A DNA stretch of 60,440 bases from Candidatus Elulimicrobium sp. (GTDB lineage: Bacteria > Patescibacteriota > Minisyncoccia > Phycocordibacterales > UBA918): the NCBI GenBank assembly GCA_020720815.1, contig DYNY01000006.1, positions 1 through 60,440 of the forward strand, in the 5' to 3' direction. The position numbers and the translations under genes were made by a program. Below the pieces are notes generated by a model. It was not told the origin of the DNA and did no database searches. It was given only the letters and a program-made list of their open reading frames with translations. This document shows positions 30,120-38,491 of this stretch, piece by piece. Position 1 is the stretch's first letter; every line of letters starts with the position of its first letter.

Positions 30120-31766
30120 ATGACTAGCACTCATTATTACTTGGTGGTAATCTCTTTCATTTTTGGTATTTTTGGAGCCACTATTTTTTCAATTCCTCAA
30201 GCCACCTTAGTGTGGCTCATGGGTGGAGCCTTAATCTTTGCCATTTTATGGCGAAGATTTAATCATGTAAATAACAAAATCTATTATCTAGAGGCGGGGC
30301 TCATCCTCGCCTTTTTTGTGCTTGGTGCAGTTCGACTTAATATTACTTTAGACTCTTTCGGACAGTCAGAGTTGGCCAAGTTTATTGGTCAGGAAATAGT
30401 TGTAAGTGGAGTAGTAGTATGCGAGCCAGAAGTGCGTGAAAAAGTGAAATATCTATACGTTCAAGCAGAAGACGATTTACTTTTGGTTTCAACCGACCGC
30501 TACACTAAGGTAGCTTATGGCGACGTTGTTACCGTCTTTGGTCAATTAACCAAGCCTGAGGAATTCATTACTGACTTTAGCCGCACTTTTGATTATCCAG
30601 GGTACCTACTCGCTAAGGGTGTGGAGTACCGGATGACTCTGGCCAGTATAGTGGTCGAAGGTAAAGACGCTGGCAATTTTTTTATTGCTCAGTTATTAAA
30701 TTTTAAATCGGTTTTTCTAGAAAATATTAGTACCGTGATACCGGAGCCGGCTTCGGGACTCGGTTCTGGTTTGTTGCTTGGAGTCAAACAAGCTCTAGGT
30801 GAAAAGTTAGAGCTGGCTTTTCGGGAGACCGGCATTATCCATATCGTGGTCCTATCTGGCTACAACGTCATGTTGGTAGTTATTTTTATAATGTACATAC
30901 TCGGTTACTTTCTTCCTCTCTGGCCACGCATCATAGTGGGAATTTTAGCCATTATAGTTTTTGCGTTGTTAGTTGGTTTATCGGCTACGGTTGTGCGGGC
31001 TTGTCTCATGGCTTCTCTAGTCTTGGTGGTGCAGGTTTTTGGTCGGACCTATATAGTTTTGCGCGGGCTAATGCTCGCCGGGGTGATAATGTTGCTTTTG
31101 AATCCTTTATTATTAATTTACGATGTTGGTTTTCAACTTTCATTTCTGGCTACGTTGGGATTAATTTTGCTTTCTCCACGGGTTGAACAATGGTTCAAAA
31201 TTGTCCCTGGTAAGCTCGGTGTGCGTAGTTTTTTGGTGGCTACTATCTCAACCCAGATAGCTGTATTACCATTACTGCTGTATCAGATTGGACAGTTTTC
31301 GGTCGTAGCGGTCGTGGTCAATGTGCTAGTTTTGCCGATGGTGCCAGTGGCGATGATACTTACTTTTATAACGGGTCTAGCGGTCTTTATGTCGCCGTTT
31401 TTAGCTAGCTTAATTGCCGTCCCTACTTTCTTCTCGCTTAGTTATATCAATCAACTCGCGCTCTGGTTTGCTGAGTTACCCTTTGCTTCATTTGTGGTTC
31501 CGGCTTTCCCTTTTTATTTTGTTCCAATCGCTTACGCTATTATGGGCTATTTGCTCTATCGCTCCTATCAACCAAACTGCGCCGGCGGATATAGTGAAAT
31601 GGCTGAATCAATCATTAAATCTACTTTGGCTAAAGAGAAAAAATTCGACTTAGAATTAAAGGACTGGATAATTGAAGAAGAACCAGAGAAACTGACAAGA
31701 GTAAAAGACTCTGATAAATCATGTAGTGATCTACCAGAGTCCGATACGCCAATTTTCTTCCGGTAG
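30120..31766 (+). CDS. comEC: ComEC/Rec2 family competence protein (lacks C-terminal MBL domain)
   Basis: Multi-TM; HIVVLSGYNVMLV; VRACLMASLVL. Confidence 0.93.
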   Translation: MTSTHYYLVVISFIFGIFGATIFSIPQATLVWLMGGALIFAILWRRFNHVNNKIYYLEAGLILAFFVLGAVRLNITLDSFGQSELAKFIGQEIVVSGVVVCEPEVREKVKYLYVQAEDDLLLVSTDRYTKVAYGDVVTVFGQLTKPEEFITDFSRTFDYPGYLLAKGVEYRMTLASIVVEGKDAGNFFIAQLLNFKSVFLENISTVIPEPASGLGSGLLLGVKQALGEKLELAFRETGIIHIVVLSGYNVMLVVIFIMYILGYFLPLWPRIIVGILAIIVFALLVGLSATVVRACLMASLVLVVQVFGRTYIVLRGLMLAGVIMLLLNPLLLIYDVGFQLSFLATLGLILLSPRVEQWFKIVPGKLGVRSFLVATISTQIAVLPLLLYQIGQFSVVAVVVNVLVLPMVPVAMILTFITGLAVFMSPFLASLIAVPTFFSLSYINQLALWFAELPFASFVVPAFPFYFVPIAYAIMGYLLYRSYQPNCAGGYSEMAESIIKSTLAKEKKFDLELKDWIIEEEPEKLTRVKDSDKSCSDLPESDTPIFFR

Positions 31767-31915
31767 CTTTAAATTTGTATAAAACAAGGCTGGCACACGC
31801 ATTTTTTGATTGTGTAGGAGAATGATTTTAACTACCTAACTTGAGTTACTGCCACGACAATACCAAAGGTGAAGACCACGGGTTAGTAGCTAGGTGATTT
31901 AAAGATCTCGTAGTT

Positions 31916-32494
31916 TTAATTGATTCGCTTTGCAATTACCTCCCAATTTAAGTTAGTTAAGAAAGCATCGATATATTTTCCTTTATCGGCTGGCAAATAG
32001 TCACGCATATAGGAATGTTCCCACATATCAAGGGCTAGTACGAGATCAAGCCCGGGCAGTTGCCCCAAGTGTTGTTCATCGACCCAGGTGGCGACCAGGC
32101 GCTTAGCATCGGTGTCGATATAGAGCATGGCCCAGCCTACCCCGCGCGTCATGGCGATAGTCCGGAAGTGAGTAGTAAAGGCTTCAAGCGAACCGAAGTC
32201 TTTATTTATAGCTTCGTGCAAAGCACCCGAGGGCAAGGGCTTGCTTCCACCCTCAAACTGCTCAAAGTAGGCTTCGTGGTTTTTCATCCCACCAAACTCA
32301 AACCCTAGTCGGCGTTGCATCTCAGCAATCGCATAGCCATTGGCTTCCGCCTCATACTTGTAAGCCGCAATCCGCTCATGAATCAAGTTCACGTGCTTCA
32401 CGTAGCCAGCGTATAAGCCAAGGTGTAAATCAATACTTTCCTTGGATATCCCAGCTAATTCTGGGATATTAAATGTTTTTGGGGTGTAGAGCAT
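31916..32494 (-). CDS. sodA: Superoxide dismutase (Fe/Mn family)
   Basis: NHEAYFEQF, GVGWAMLYID, LALDMWEHSYMRDY. Confidence 0.93.
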   Translation of the reverse strand: MLYTPKTFNIPELAGISKESIDLHLGLYAGYVKHVNLIHERIAAYKYEAEANGYAIAEMQRRLGFEFGGMKNHEAYFEQFEGGSKPLPSGALHEAINKDFGSLEAFTTHFRTIAMTRGVGWAMLYIDTDAKRLVATWVDEQHLGQLPGLDLVLALDMWEHSYMRDYLPADKGKYIDAFLTNLNWEVIAKRIN

Positions 32495-32592
32495 AATAAT
32501 TAAATTAAACTAAGATAATGCTTAGTATAACAAATAAAATGCTTTCCCTATGTAAATTTATATAAATATTTTTGTGCTAATATACAAATATT

Positions 32593-32712
32593 ATGTTTGA
32601 ACAATCTCTACAAGAAATTGGTTTATCAGAGAAAGAGGCGCGCATTTATTTGGCTCTACTGCAAGTAGATAGAAATACTGTACAAGAATTGGCCAATTGG
32701 ACACTACGTTGA
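32593..32712 (+). pseudogene. N-terminal remnant of a TrmB-like transcriptional regulator
   Basis: MFEQSLQEIGLSEKEARIYLALLQVDRNTVQELANWTLR*; HTH start, then abrupt change to unrelated GC-rich sequence. Confidence 0.65.
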
Positions 32713-32954
32713 TCGACCTCAGCTTTGAGGTAACGGACGCTGGTGTGGAGATAACTATTGAGAAATCCAAGACGTACTTTGGCTTTGCTCTGGCGGACAG
32801 CATGTTCGCCGGCAACATCACCATAAAACGGGTGAGCCTTTCGGTGGAGGAGGTGGCTTCGGCTACCTTTCTCTTCGCCGAGTACCGCGTGAGTGATCGG
32901 GTGCTCGTGCCGAGGGGGTTTGAAACTGACCTCCGGCACATCAACCAGGGTTGA
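32697..32954 (+). CDS. GC-rich ORFan (possibly TTG start or 5'-truncated)
   Basis: (M)DTTLIDLSFEVTDAGVEITIEKSKTYFGFALADSMFAGNITIKRVSLSVEEVASATFLF...; overlaps the TrmB remnant in another frame. Confidence 0.5.
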   Translation: MDTTLIDLSFEVTDAGVEITIEKSKTYFGFALADSMFAGNITIKRVSLSVEEVASATFLFAEYRVSDRVLVPRGFETDLRHINQG

Positions 32955-33088
32955 GCCAGAGAAAGGAGACTCCTTGCGCTGGCTCCACGCAAAGGTTTGC
33001 ACCTCTTGGTGGGTATAGGAGCATTTTCGTGAGAATTCCTATGGCGGGAGTTTGCACAAATTTGCCGTTTGACTCACGAAACGAGTCA

Positions 33089-33137
33089 CTTTCGTAAAGT
33101 GTGTACTTTACCTGATGAGTCGGAAACGACGAAAAAG
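33089..33137 (+). ncRNA. Hammerhead ribozyme-like element (type III topology)
   Basis: CTTTC | GTAAAGT-GTGT-ACTTTAC | CTGATGA | GTCG-GAAA-CGAC | GAA | AAAG: complete core CUGAUGA/GAA, A15.1-U16.1, C17, G10.1-C11.1, stem I 7 bp, stem II 4 bp, stem III 4 bp. Confidence 0.75.
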
Positions 33138-33195
33138 CTTTAAAATCAATCAATCCGTTTTTCTCCCAGGGGTTTATTTATAGTATAATTACAGG

Positions 33196-33819
33196 ATGAT
33201 AAATAATTCTTGGTTCCCAAAGATTTTGCTGGTGGCCTATATGGTGGTGTTTAGTATTTTAGCTATTAGTCCTTTTAGTCGTGATGTTTGGTTGGCCGAA
33301 AATTTACCGATTGTTTTGATTGTCCTTTATTTAATATTTTTGTATTGGCGCGGAGTACAGTTTTCTAACACCAGCTACGCCCTGATGTCAGTCTTAATTT
33401 TTATGCATACGGTAGGCGGGCATTTTACTTTTGAACGTGTGCCTTTCGATTGGTTTAATGACTTCTTTGGTTTTGAACGCAATATGTATGACCGAGTCGC
33501 TCACTTCTCAGTTGGGTTTTACGCTTACCCGATTGCTGAGTATTTGAGCGTTCGCAAATTAGCTAATACTAAGTGGCTCATATATCTCACACCGCTTTTC
33601 TTTATTATTTCCATTGCGGCTGTTTATGAAATGATTGAGTGGTGGTTTGCTGCTACCTATGGTGGCGAGGCTGGTGCTGCTTTCCTTGGTTCCCAGGGAG
33701 ATATTTGGGATGCGCAAAAAGATATGCTGATGGATACCTTGGGTGGGATTAGTGCTCTGTTATCGTTTTTCTTTTTATCGTTATGGCAAAGTATTAGTGG
33801 GGTGGTAAAAAGGGAATAA
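33196..33819 (+). CDS. DUF2238 (YjdF-like) membrane protein
   Basis: NMYDRVAHFSVGFYAYPIAEYL, YEMIEWWFAATYG, GDIWDAQKDMLMDTLGG. Confidence 0.9.
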   Translation: MINNSWFPKILLVAYMVVFSILAISPFSRDVWLAENLPIVLIVLYLIFLYWRGVQFSNTSYALMSVLIFMHTVGGHFTFERVPFDWFNDFFGFERNMYDRVAHFSVGFYAYPIAEYLSVRKLANTKWLIYLTPLFFIISIAAVYEMIEWWFAATYGGEAGAAFLGSQGDIWDAQKDMLMDTLGGISALLSFFFLSLWQSISGVVKRE

Positions 33820-33836
33820 GTTTCTAGTAGAATTAA

Positions 33837-34721
33837 ATGGATAAAGTTATCCGTCTACGATTGGCGCTACTAACTGTACTGTCTTTGGTGGTGCTATTAG
33901 CTTTTTTGCCAGCTATTTCTGGTAGCCAACTTGGGGCGGTCTTTGGTAGTAGAGCTGGCGATAGTCTACTCACGGTGGCGTTCTTGGACGTGGGGCAAGG
34001 GGATGCAATTTATATTGAAACTCCAGACGGAGTACAAATGCTCATTGACGGTGGACCAGATAGTTCTATTTTGCGCGAGCTAGGTCGAGAAATGCCTTTT
34101 TGGGACCGGACAATTGATGTGATACTAGCCACTCATCCAGATAAGGATCATATTGGTGGTTTGGTTGATGTACTAACACGGTATGAAGTAGCTAATATTA
34201 TCAGGACCGAAAACGATAGTGATACGGCCGTCTCTTCGGCTTTTATATTTTCCACTGAGGAAGAGCAGTCAACTTTACATATTGCTAAAGCGGGGGAGGT
34301 AATAAGGTTGGGTGCTTCCACCACCCTAACTATCTATTCACCAGCCAGTGATACCAGTAACTGGGAAAGTAATACATCTTCTATCGTAGGCCAGCTCAAA
34401 TATGGCGAGATTGAATTTATGTTAACCGGGGATGCGCCAATTGGGATCGAGGATTATTTAGCCAAGACTTATGGCCAGAGTCTTCAAAGCGAAGTACTGA
34501 AGCTCGGACATCATGGGTCTAAGACTTCGACTGGGGAAGCTTTCTTGGCAGCGGTGGCGCCGGAACTAGCGGTGGTCTCGGCTAGTATAGATAATCGCTA
34601 TGGCCACCCGCACGCAGAAGTGATAGATAGGGTAGAAAGTAGAGGGATAGAAGTTTTAAGTACCGCAAAGCTAGGGGCAATTATACTTAAAAGTGATGGA
34701 GAAAGGGTATGGACTGAGTAA
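33837..34721 (+). CDS. ComEC-type metallo-beta-lactamase fold hydrolase
   Basis: VAFLDVGQGDAIYIETPDGVQMLIDGGP, ATHPDKDHIGGL, LKLGHHGSKTST. Confidence 0.93.
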   Translation: MDKVIRLRLALLTVLSLVVLLAFLPAISGSQLGAVFGSRAGDSLLTVAFLDVGQGDAIYIETPDGVQMLIDGGPDSSILRELGREMPFWDRTIDVILATHPDKDHIGGLVDVLTRYEVANIIRTENDSDTAVSSAFIFSTEEEQSTLHIAKAGEVIRLGASTTLTIYSPASDTSNWESNTSSIVGQLKYGEIEFMLTGDAPIGIEDYLAKTYGQSLQSEVLKLGHHGSKTSTGEAFLAAVAPELAVVSASIDNRYGHPHAEVIDRVESRGIEVLSTAKLGAIILKSDGERVWTE

Positions 34722-34726
34722 ATACA

Positions 34727-34764
34727 GCTACAAAATAGTACGGTTAACCGTACTATTTTGTAGC
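34727..34764. terminator. Perfect loopless palindrome, 38 bp
   Basis: GCTACAAAATAGTACGGTT|AACCGTACTATTTTGTAGC. Confidence 0.75.
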
Positions 34765-34820
34765 TTAATAATTTTGGAGTTTATTTACTTTTAATTGGCT
34801 GTGTTCGAGGGTAGGGGACA

Positions 34821-34860
34821 AAGCAAAAGCCGGCGGTCCCTAGGGACCGCCGGCTTTTGC
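34821..34860. terminator. Perfect loopless palindrome, 40 bp
   Basis: AGCAAAAGCCGGCGGTCCCT|AGGGACCGCCGGCTTTTGCT. Confidence 0.8.
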
Positions 34861-34869
34861 TTTTTAGCT

Positions 34870-35112
34870 TTAGATTAAGGCTGCTTTCTTTAGAGTCTTG
34901 TAGGCTCCGTTCTTGGCGATTGTGCGGAGTCCTTTGGTTGAGACCTTGACTGAGACACTTTTACCTAGTTCTGGAACGTAGATACGTTTCTTTTGTAAGT
35001 TTGGTGAACGCTTAACGTTACCACAAGGGTTAAACTGTGTCGCACGAGTGCGGTTACTGTAGCGTCCACCTACTTGGACGCCCTTACCTGTAATTTCACA
35101 TTTATTTGCCAT
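34870..35112 (-). CDS. rpmB: 50S ribosomal protein L28
   Basis: MANKCEITGKGVQVGGRYSNRTRATQFNPCGNVKRSPNLQKKRIYVPE. Confidence 0.93.
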   Translation of the reverse strand: MANKCEITGKGVQVGGRYSNRTRATQFNPCGNVKRSPNLQKKRIYVPELGKSVSVKVSTKGLRTIAKNGAYKTLKKAALI

Positions 35113-35217
35113 ATTGATGTTTTAAGTCACGCTATACTAGCATGAGCGCTTGATATTGCAAGCTTTAGATAAAAGGCAAACCCCGCCACCAACGAAGTTG
35201 TCGTTGGTGGGGCGGGG

Positions 35218-35484
35218 TTATGAGGATAGTGGCGTAAATGAATCACCCAGGCTATTGATTTCTGCGAGGTAAGACTTTTCTTGCACACTGGCAACTTTTA
35301 TAGTCGCCTTTAATAGTGCTTGGTACCGGCTGTTTCGTGTTGGACGGTAAGCTATCTTCAGGTCGGTTGGGGCCAGCCAGTACTGCACAGCAGTGCAATA
35401 ACTTGGTCTGAGAGATGGGTCGGCCTTAAGTACTGACAACAGGGGCGCTTGTACGGCCAGGTACATTTCTTGATGGGTAGGCAT
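35218..35484 (-). CDS. Hypothetical ORFan
   Basis: GGAGA SD 6 nt before ATG; flanked by a long GC-rich hairpin at 35170-35219. Confidence 0.55.
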   Translation of the reverse strand: MPTHQEMYLAVQAPLLSVLKADPSLRPSYCTAVQYWLAPTDLKIAYRPTRNSRYQALLKATIKVASVQEKSYLAEINSLGDSFTPLSS

Positions 35485-35581
35485 CGCTTTGTCTCCGGTT
35501 GATTAATCCAAAACCTAAAGTAATACAAATATTATTATTTAGTAATTATCTCTCGCCAAAAAATACCAGGCAGGTTAATAT

Positions 35582-36226
35582 ATGAGCTATATGGATGATA
35601 TGAAGATAATAATGATTGTTGCTTTGGTTCTATCGGTAGTGATTCATGAAATGGCCCATGGCTACGCGGCTAATTGGTTGGGCGACCCTACCGCGCGCTT
35701 GCAGGGGCGTTTGTCAGCTAATCCGCTAGTGCATATCGACCCGTTCATGTCGGTTATTTTGCCAGGACTACTAATTATGACTGGCTCGCCCTTTCTCTTT
35801 GGGGCGGCTAAGCCAGTACCTTATAACCCATACAACTTCACAAACCAAAAGTGGGGGGAAGCGATTGTGGCGGTGGCTGGTCCGGCTATAAACTTAGTCG
35901 TTGCTCTTATTTTTGCAGTCTTAGTCCGGTTGTCTGATTTTCTTTCCTTACCAGAGACATTTATTGTGATAGCGGTTCAAATTGTTATCCTTAATATTTT
36001 CTTAGCCTTTTTCAACTTAGTACCGATACCACCTCTAGATGGTTCTAAAATATTACCTCGATTATTGCCTTATTCATTGGCTATGAAATACGAAAAATTC
36101 CGCATCATGCTAGAGCGTAATGTTGCCCTGTCATTTGTTCTAGTAATTCTTGCTTTCATGCTCATCTTAGGTACTCCCTTACAGGTGTTAACAGAAGCCA
36201 CCGCCTCTATTTTGCTTGGCTTTTAG
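35582..36226 (+). CDS. Site-2 protease family (M50) metalloprotease
   Basis: VVIHEMAHGYAANWLGDPTA, FNLVPIPPLDGSKI. Confidence 0.93.
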   Translation: MSYMDDMKIIMIVALVLSVVIHEMAHGYAANWLGDPTARLQGRLSANPLVHIDPFMSVILPGLLIMTGSPFLFGAAKPVPYNPYNFTNQKWGEAIVAVAGPAINLVVALIFAVLVRLSDFLSLPETFIVIAVQIVILNIFLAFFNLVPIPPLDGSKILPRLLPYSLAMKYEKFRIMLERNVALSFVLVILAFMLILGTPLQVLTEATASILLGF

Positions 36227-36252
36227 AGTTGTAAAATAGTTGAAAAAAGCTA

Positions 36253-36373
36253 TTTGTAATTAAGCAAAGTCACGAGCAGTGAAACTGCGACTAAGCTTTG
36301 CTTATACAGGCGCTTAGCATATTTCGACCTTCGGGGGAGAAATAGGCTAAAGCGAGCTGTAAGGTATTACAAA
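36253..36373 (+). ncRNA. Candidate structured RNA (three-way junction) upstream of rpsL
   Basis: P1 TTTGTAAT/ATTACAAA; P2 TAAGCAAAG/CTTTGCTTA with GCAGT-GAA-ACTGC; P3 CGCTTAGC/GCTAAAGCG, TATTTC/GAAATA, CC-TTCG-GG. Confidence 0.5.
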
Positions 36374-36429
36374 GATTGACCCTAAAGTTGCATTAATCTC
36401 TATTTATAGTACAGTAACCAAGCTAATTT

Positions 36430-36843
36430 ATGGCAACAATACAACAATTAACAAAAAGGAAGCGAACTAGCCCAGCTCGGAAGAGTAAGACGGGGGCTTT
36501 GCATTCTGGATTTAACAAAATCGAGAATCATCCCAACTATTACAGTTCTCCATTCAAGCGTGGCGTTTGTACTCGCGTAACCACTAAGACCCCTCGTAAG
36601 CCGAACTCAGCGATTCGAAAGATTGCTCGTGTACGCTTAAGCAACGGTCAAGAAATTACTGCGTATATCCCTGGTATCAAACATAATCTCCAGGAACACT
36701 CAGTGGTATTAGTTCGTGGTGGACGTGTAAAGGACATTGGTGTTCAGTACACTATCGTTCGAGGTAAGTACGATGCAACTGGAGTGGCCGAACGACGAAT
36801 GGGTCGGTCTCGCTACGGAGCGAAGAAACCAAAAGCTAAATAA
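36430..36843 (+). CDS. rpsL: 30S ribosomal protein S12
   Basis: [60 protein letters not shown]. Confidence 0.97.
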   Translation: MATIQQLTKRKRTSPARKSKTGALHSGFNKIENHPNYYSSPFKRGVCTRVTTKTPRKPNSAIRKIARVRLSNGQEITAYIPGIKHNLQEHSVVLVRGGRVKDIGVQYTIVRGKYDATGVAERRMGRSRYGAKKPKAK

Positions 36844-37000
36844 TTTTAGTTAAAACAAATTAATAGTCTATATTCGCTACAGATAATGGAAGCGATTCAA
36901 GCCCAAGGCTTCGGAATCAATTTATGCGAAGAATGAAGAATGTCATAACACTCCTCATTTCTAATGCTGTAGTTGAAGCAGTTAAGAACTAATTATAAAT

Positions 37001-37471
37001 ATGAGACGTCCAATTAAGAAACGACCAGTCGTTTCACCAGACGTAGTCTACAAATCAGTAGACGTCGAACGCCTTATCAACTACATTATGCTTCGTGGTC
37101 AAAAAGAGACTGCGCGCAAGATTGTTTATGCGGCGTTTGAAGAAATTAAAAATGCTAAGGAGGCCCAAGATCCACTTGAAGTGTTTAATACCGCCGTGCG
37201 AAATGCTGGCCCGATGATGGAAGTTCGCTCACGTCGTGTGGGAGGAGCTAATTACCAGGTACCGCGCGAAGTTCGACCAGAACGACGCATGGCTCTAGCT
37301 TTACGCTGGATTATTATTGGAGCACGCAAGCAAAAAGGTGTGCCAATGCACAAAGCATTAGCCGCTGAACTTAAGCTAGCTGCTAAGGAAGAAGGAGCTG
37401 CCGTGAAGAAGAAAGAAGATACACACAAGATGGCTGAGGCTAACCGAGCTTTCGCACACTTCGCCTGGTAA
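37001..37471 (+). CDS. rpsG: 30S ribosomal protein S7
   Basis: [72 protein letters not shown]. Confidence 0.97.
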   Translation: MRRPIKKRPVVSPDVVYKSVDVERLINYIMLRGQKETARKIVYAAFEEIKNAKEAQDPLEVFNTAVRNAGPMMEVRSRRVGGANYQVPREVRPERRMALALRWIIIGARKQKGVPMHKALAAELKLAAKEEGAAVKKKEDTHKMAEANRAFAHFAW

Positions 37472-37651
37472 AGTAAGTAAAGGAGCGTAGTTACTATTGC
37501 GAACTTTCTCAAAAACATGCTCCTTACCAGGGCATTTTTTGAAGCTCACCACTTAGTTACTAATATAATTATTTGTGTTCACTTAAAAAGTTTTCGACTT
37601 TTCGTCTTATTTCGTTTAGAAAATTTCAGCTACTTAGTAAGATTGAATCCT

Positions 37652-37701
37652 GGGGTTTATCTTTATAAAAAAGATAAACCCCGCGCTTGATGCGCGGGGT
37701 T
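37652..37701. terminator. Overlapping alternative hairpins sharing AACCCC between convergent genes
   Basis: GGGGTTTATCTTT...AAAGATAAACCCC and AACCCCGCGC-TTGAT-GCGCGGGGTT; minus-strand hairpin is followed by TATCTTTTTT. Confidence 0.65.
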
Positions 37702-37722
37702 GAGTTGATGGTCGGTCAGCGT

Positions 37723-38412
37723 CTAGCTGTGGGCGTCGGACACGTGGCAGGGTAACGGCCCCGGCTCGTTTGGCAACTGTCTCGGAATGATGTATAGGAC
37801 CTGACGCATTCCGTCCATTCTGTCGGTCAAGAACAAGATTTCGTTAATTGACATGACTTGTTTCGCCTGCTTGGCCTGTTGAAGCTTGGACTCAAGGTTT
37901 TGTTGTTCAAACATCAACATCTCTTGGCAACGATGCCAGACCAGGTCTTTCACCTGTTTTGTTTGACGTTGCAAGAAACTTCGACTGACGGTGTATTCAC
38001 TATCGGTCCCAATTTCAAAGATAACGCTATCTATAAGAAGTTCCACCAGTGCCGGTTTGATGTCACTCGGACTCAATTCAAAAGCCTTGGCCATCATTGG
38101 CTTAAGCAAGTCGAGCAGCTGTGTTTGTTGCTCGTGTACTCCAATCATTTCCGTTAGGTTGTCCTTGGTTTTTTTCATGTCGCTGAAGTTCAGTAACATG
38201 AGCAAAATGACAATGGCCAAAAAGGAAAGAATGAACCAGCCAAGGCTGATGAAAATGTCCAATACGGGTTTGCCATCTGACCGGAAAATCAGATAGGCGC
38301 TGACCCAAATAAGACCGCAAACAAACAATACGACGCCACCTCGGCGTAGAAGAAGATGCCAACCGAGGTCTTCGGCGTGCTTCTCCAATCGTTGATTGGT
38401 GTGGTTATTCAC
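37723..38412 (-). CDS. Membrane protein ORFan (GTG start)
   Basis: AGGAGACGTTAGTGAATAAC start context; two TM segments then coiled-coil-like domain. Confidence 0.65.
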   Translation of the reverse strand: MNNHTNQRLEKHAEDLGWHLLLRRGGVVLFVCGLIWVSAYLIFRSDGKPVLDIFISLGWFILSFLAIVILLMLLNFSDMKKTKDNLTEMIGVHEQQTQLLDLLKPMMAKAFELSPSDIKPALVELLIDSVIFEIGTDSEYTVSRSFLQRQTKQVKDLVWHRCQEMLMFEQQNLESKLQQAKQAKQVMSINEILFLTDRMDGMRQVLYIIPRQLPNEPGPLPCHVSDAHS

Positions 38413-38491
38413 TAACGTCTCCTAGAAGGTGAGGGGTTGTGGAAGATCTGATGATCTATTGAGTAAATTACAATAGTTTAGGATTTAGTCA

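Noticed and set aside
31767-31915. Possible ncRNA between comEC and SOD (CTACcTAAC/GTTAGTAG)
   Set aside because: Only one short bulged helix; not distinguishable from chance.
32591-33153. Minus-strand ORFs opposite the ORFan/hammerhead region
   Set aside because: No start context or recognisable motif; the plus-strand reading is favoured by the TrmB remnant and the ribozyme orientation.
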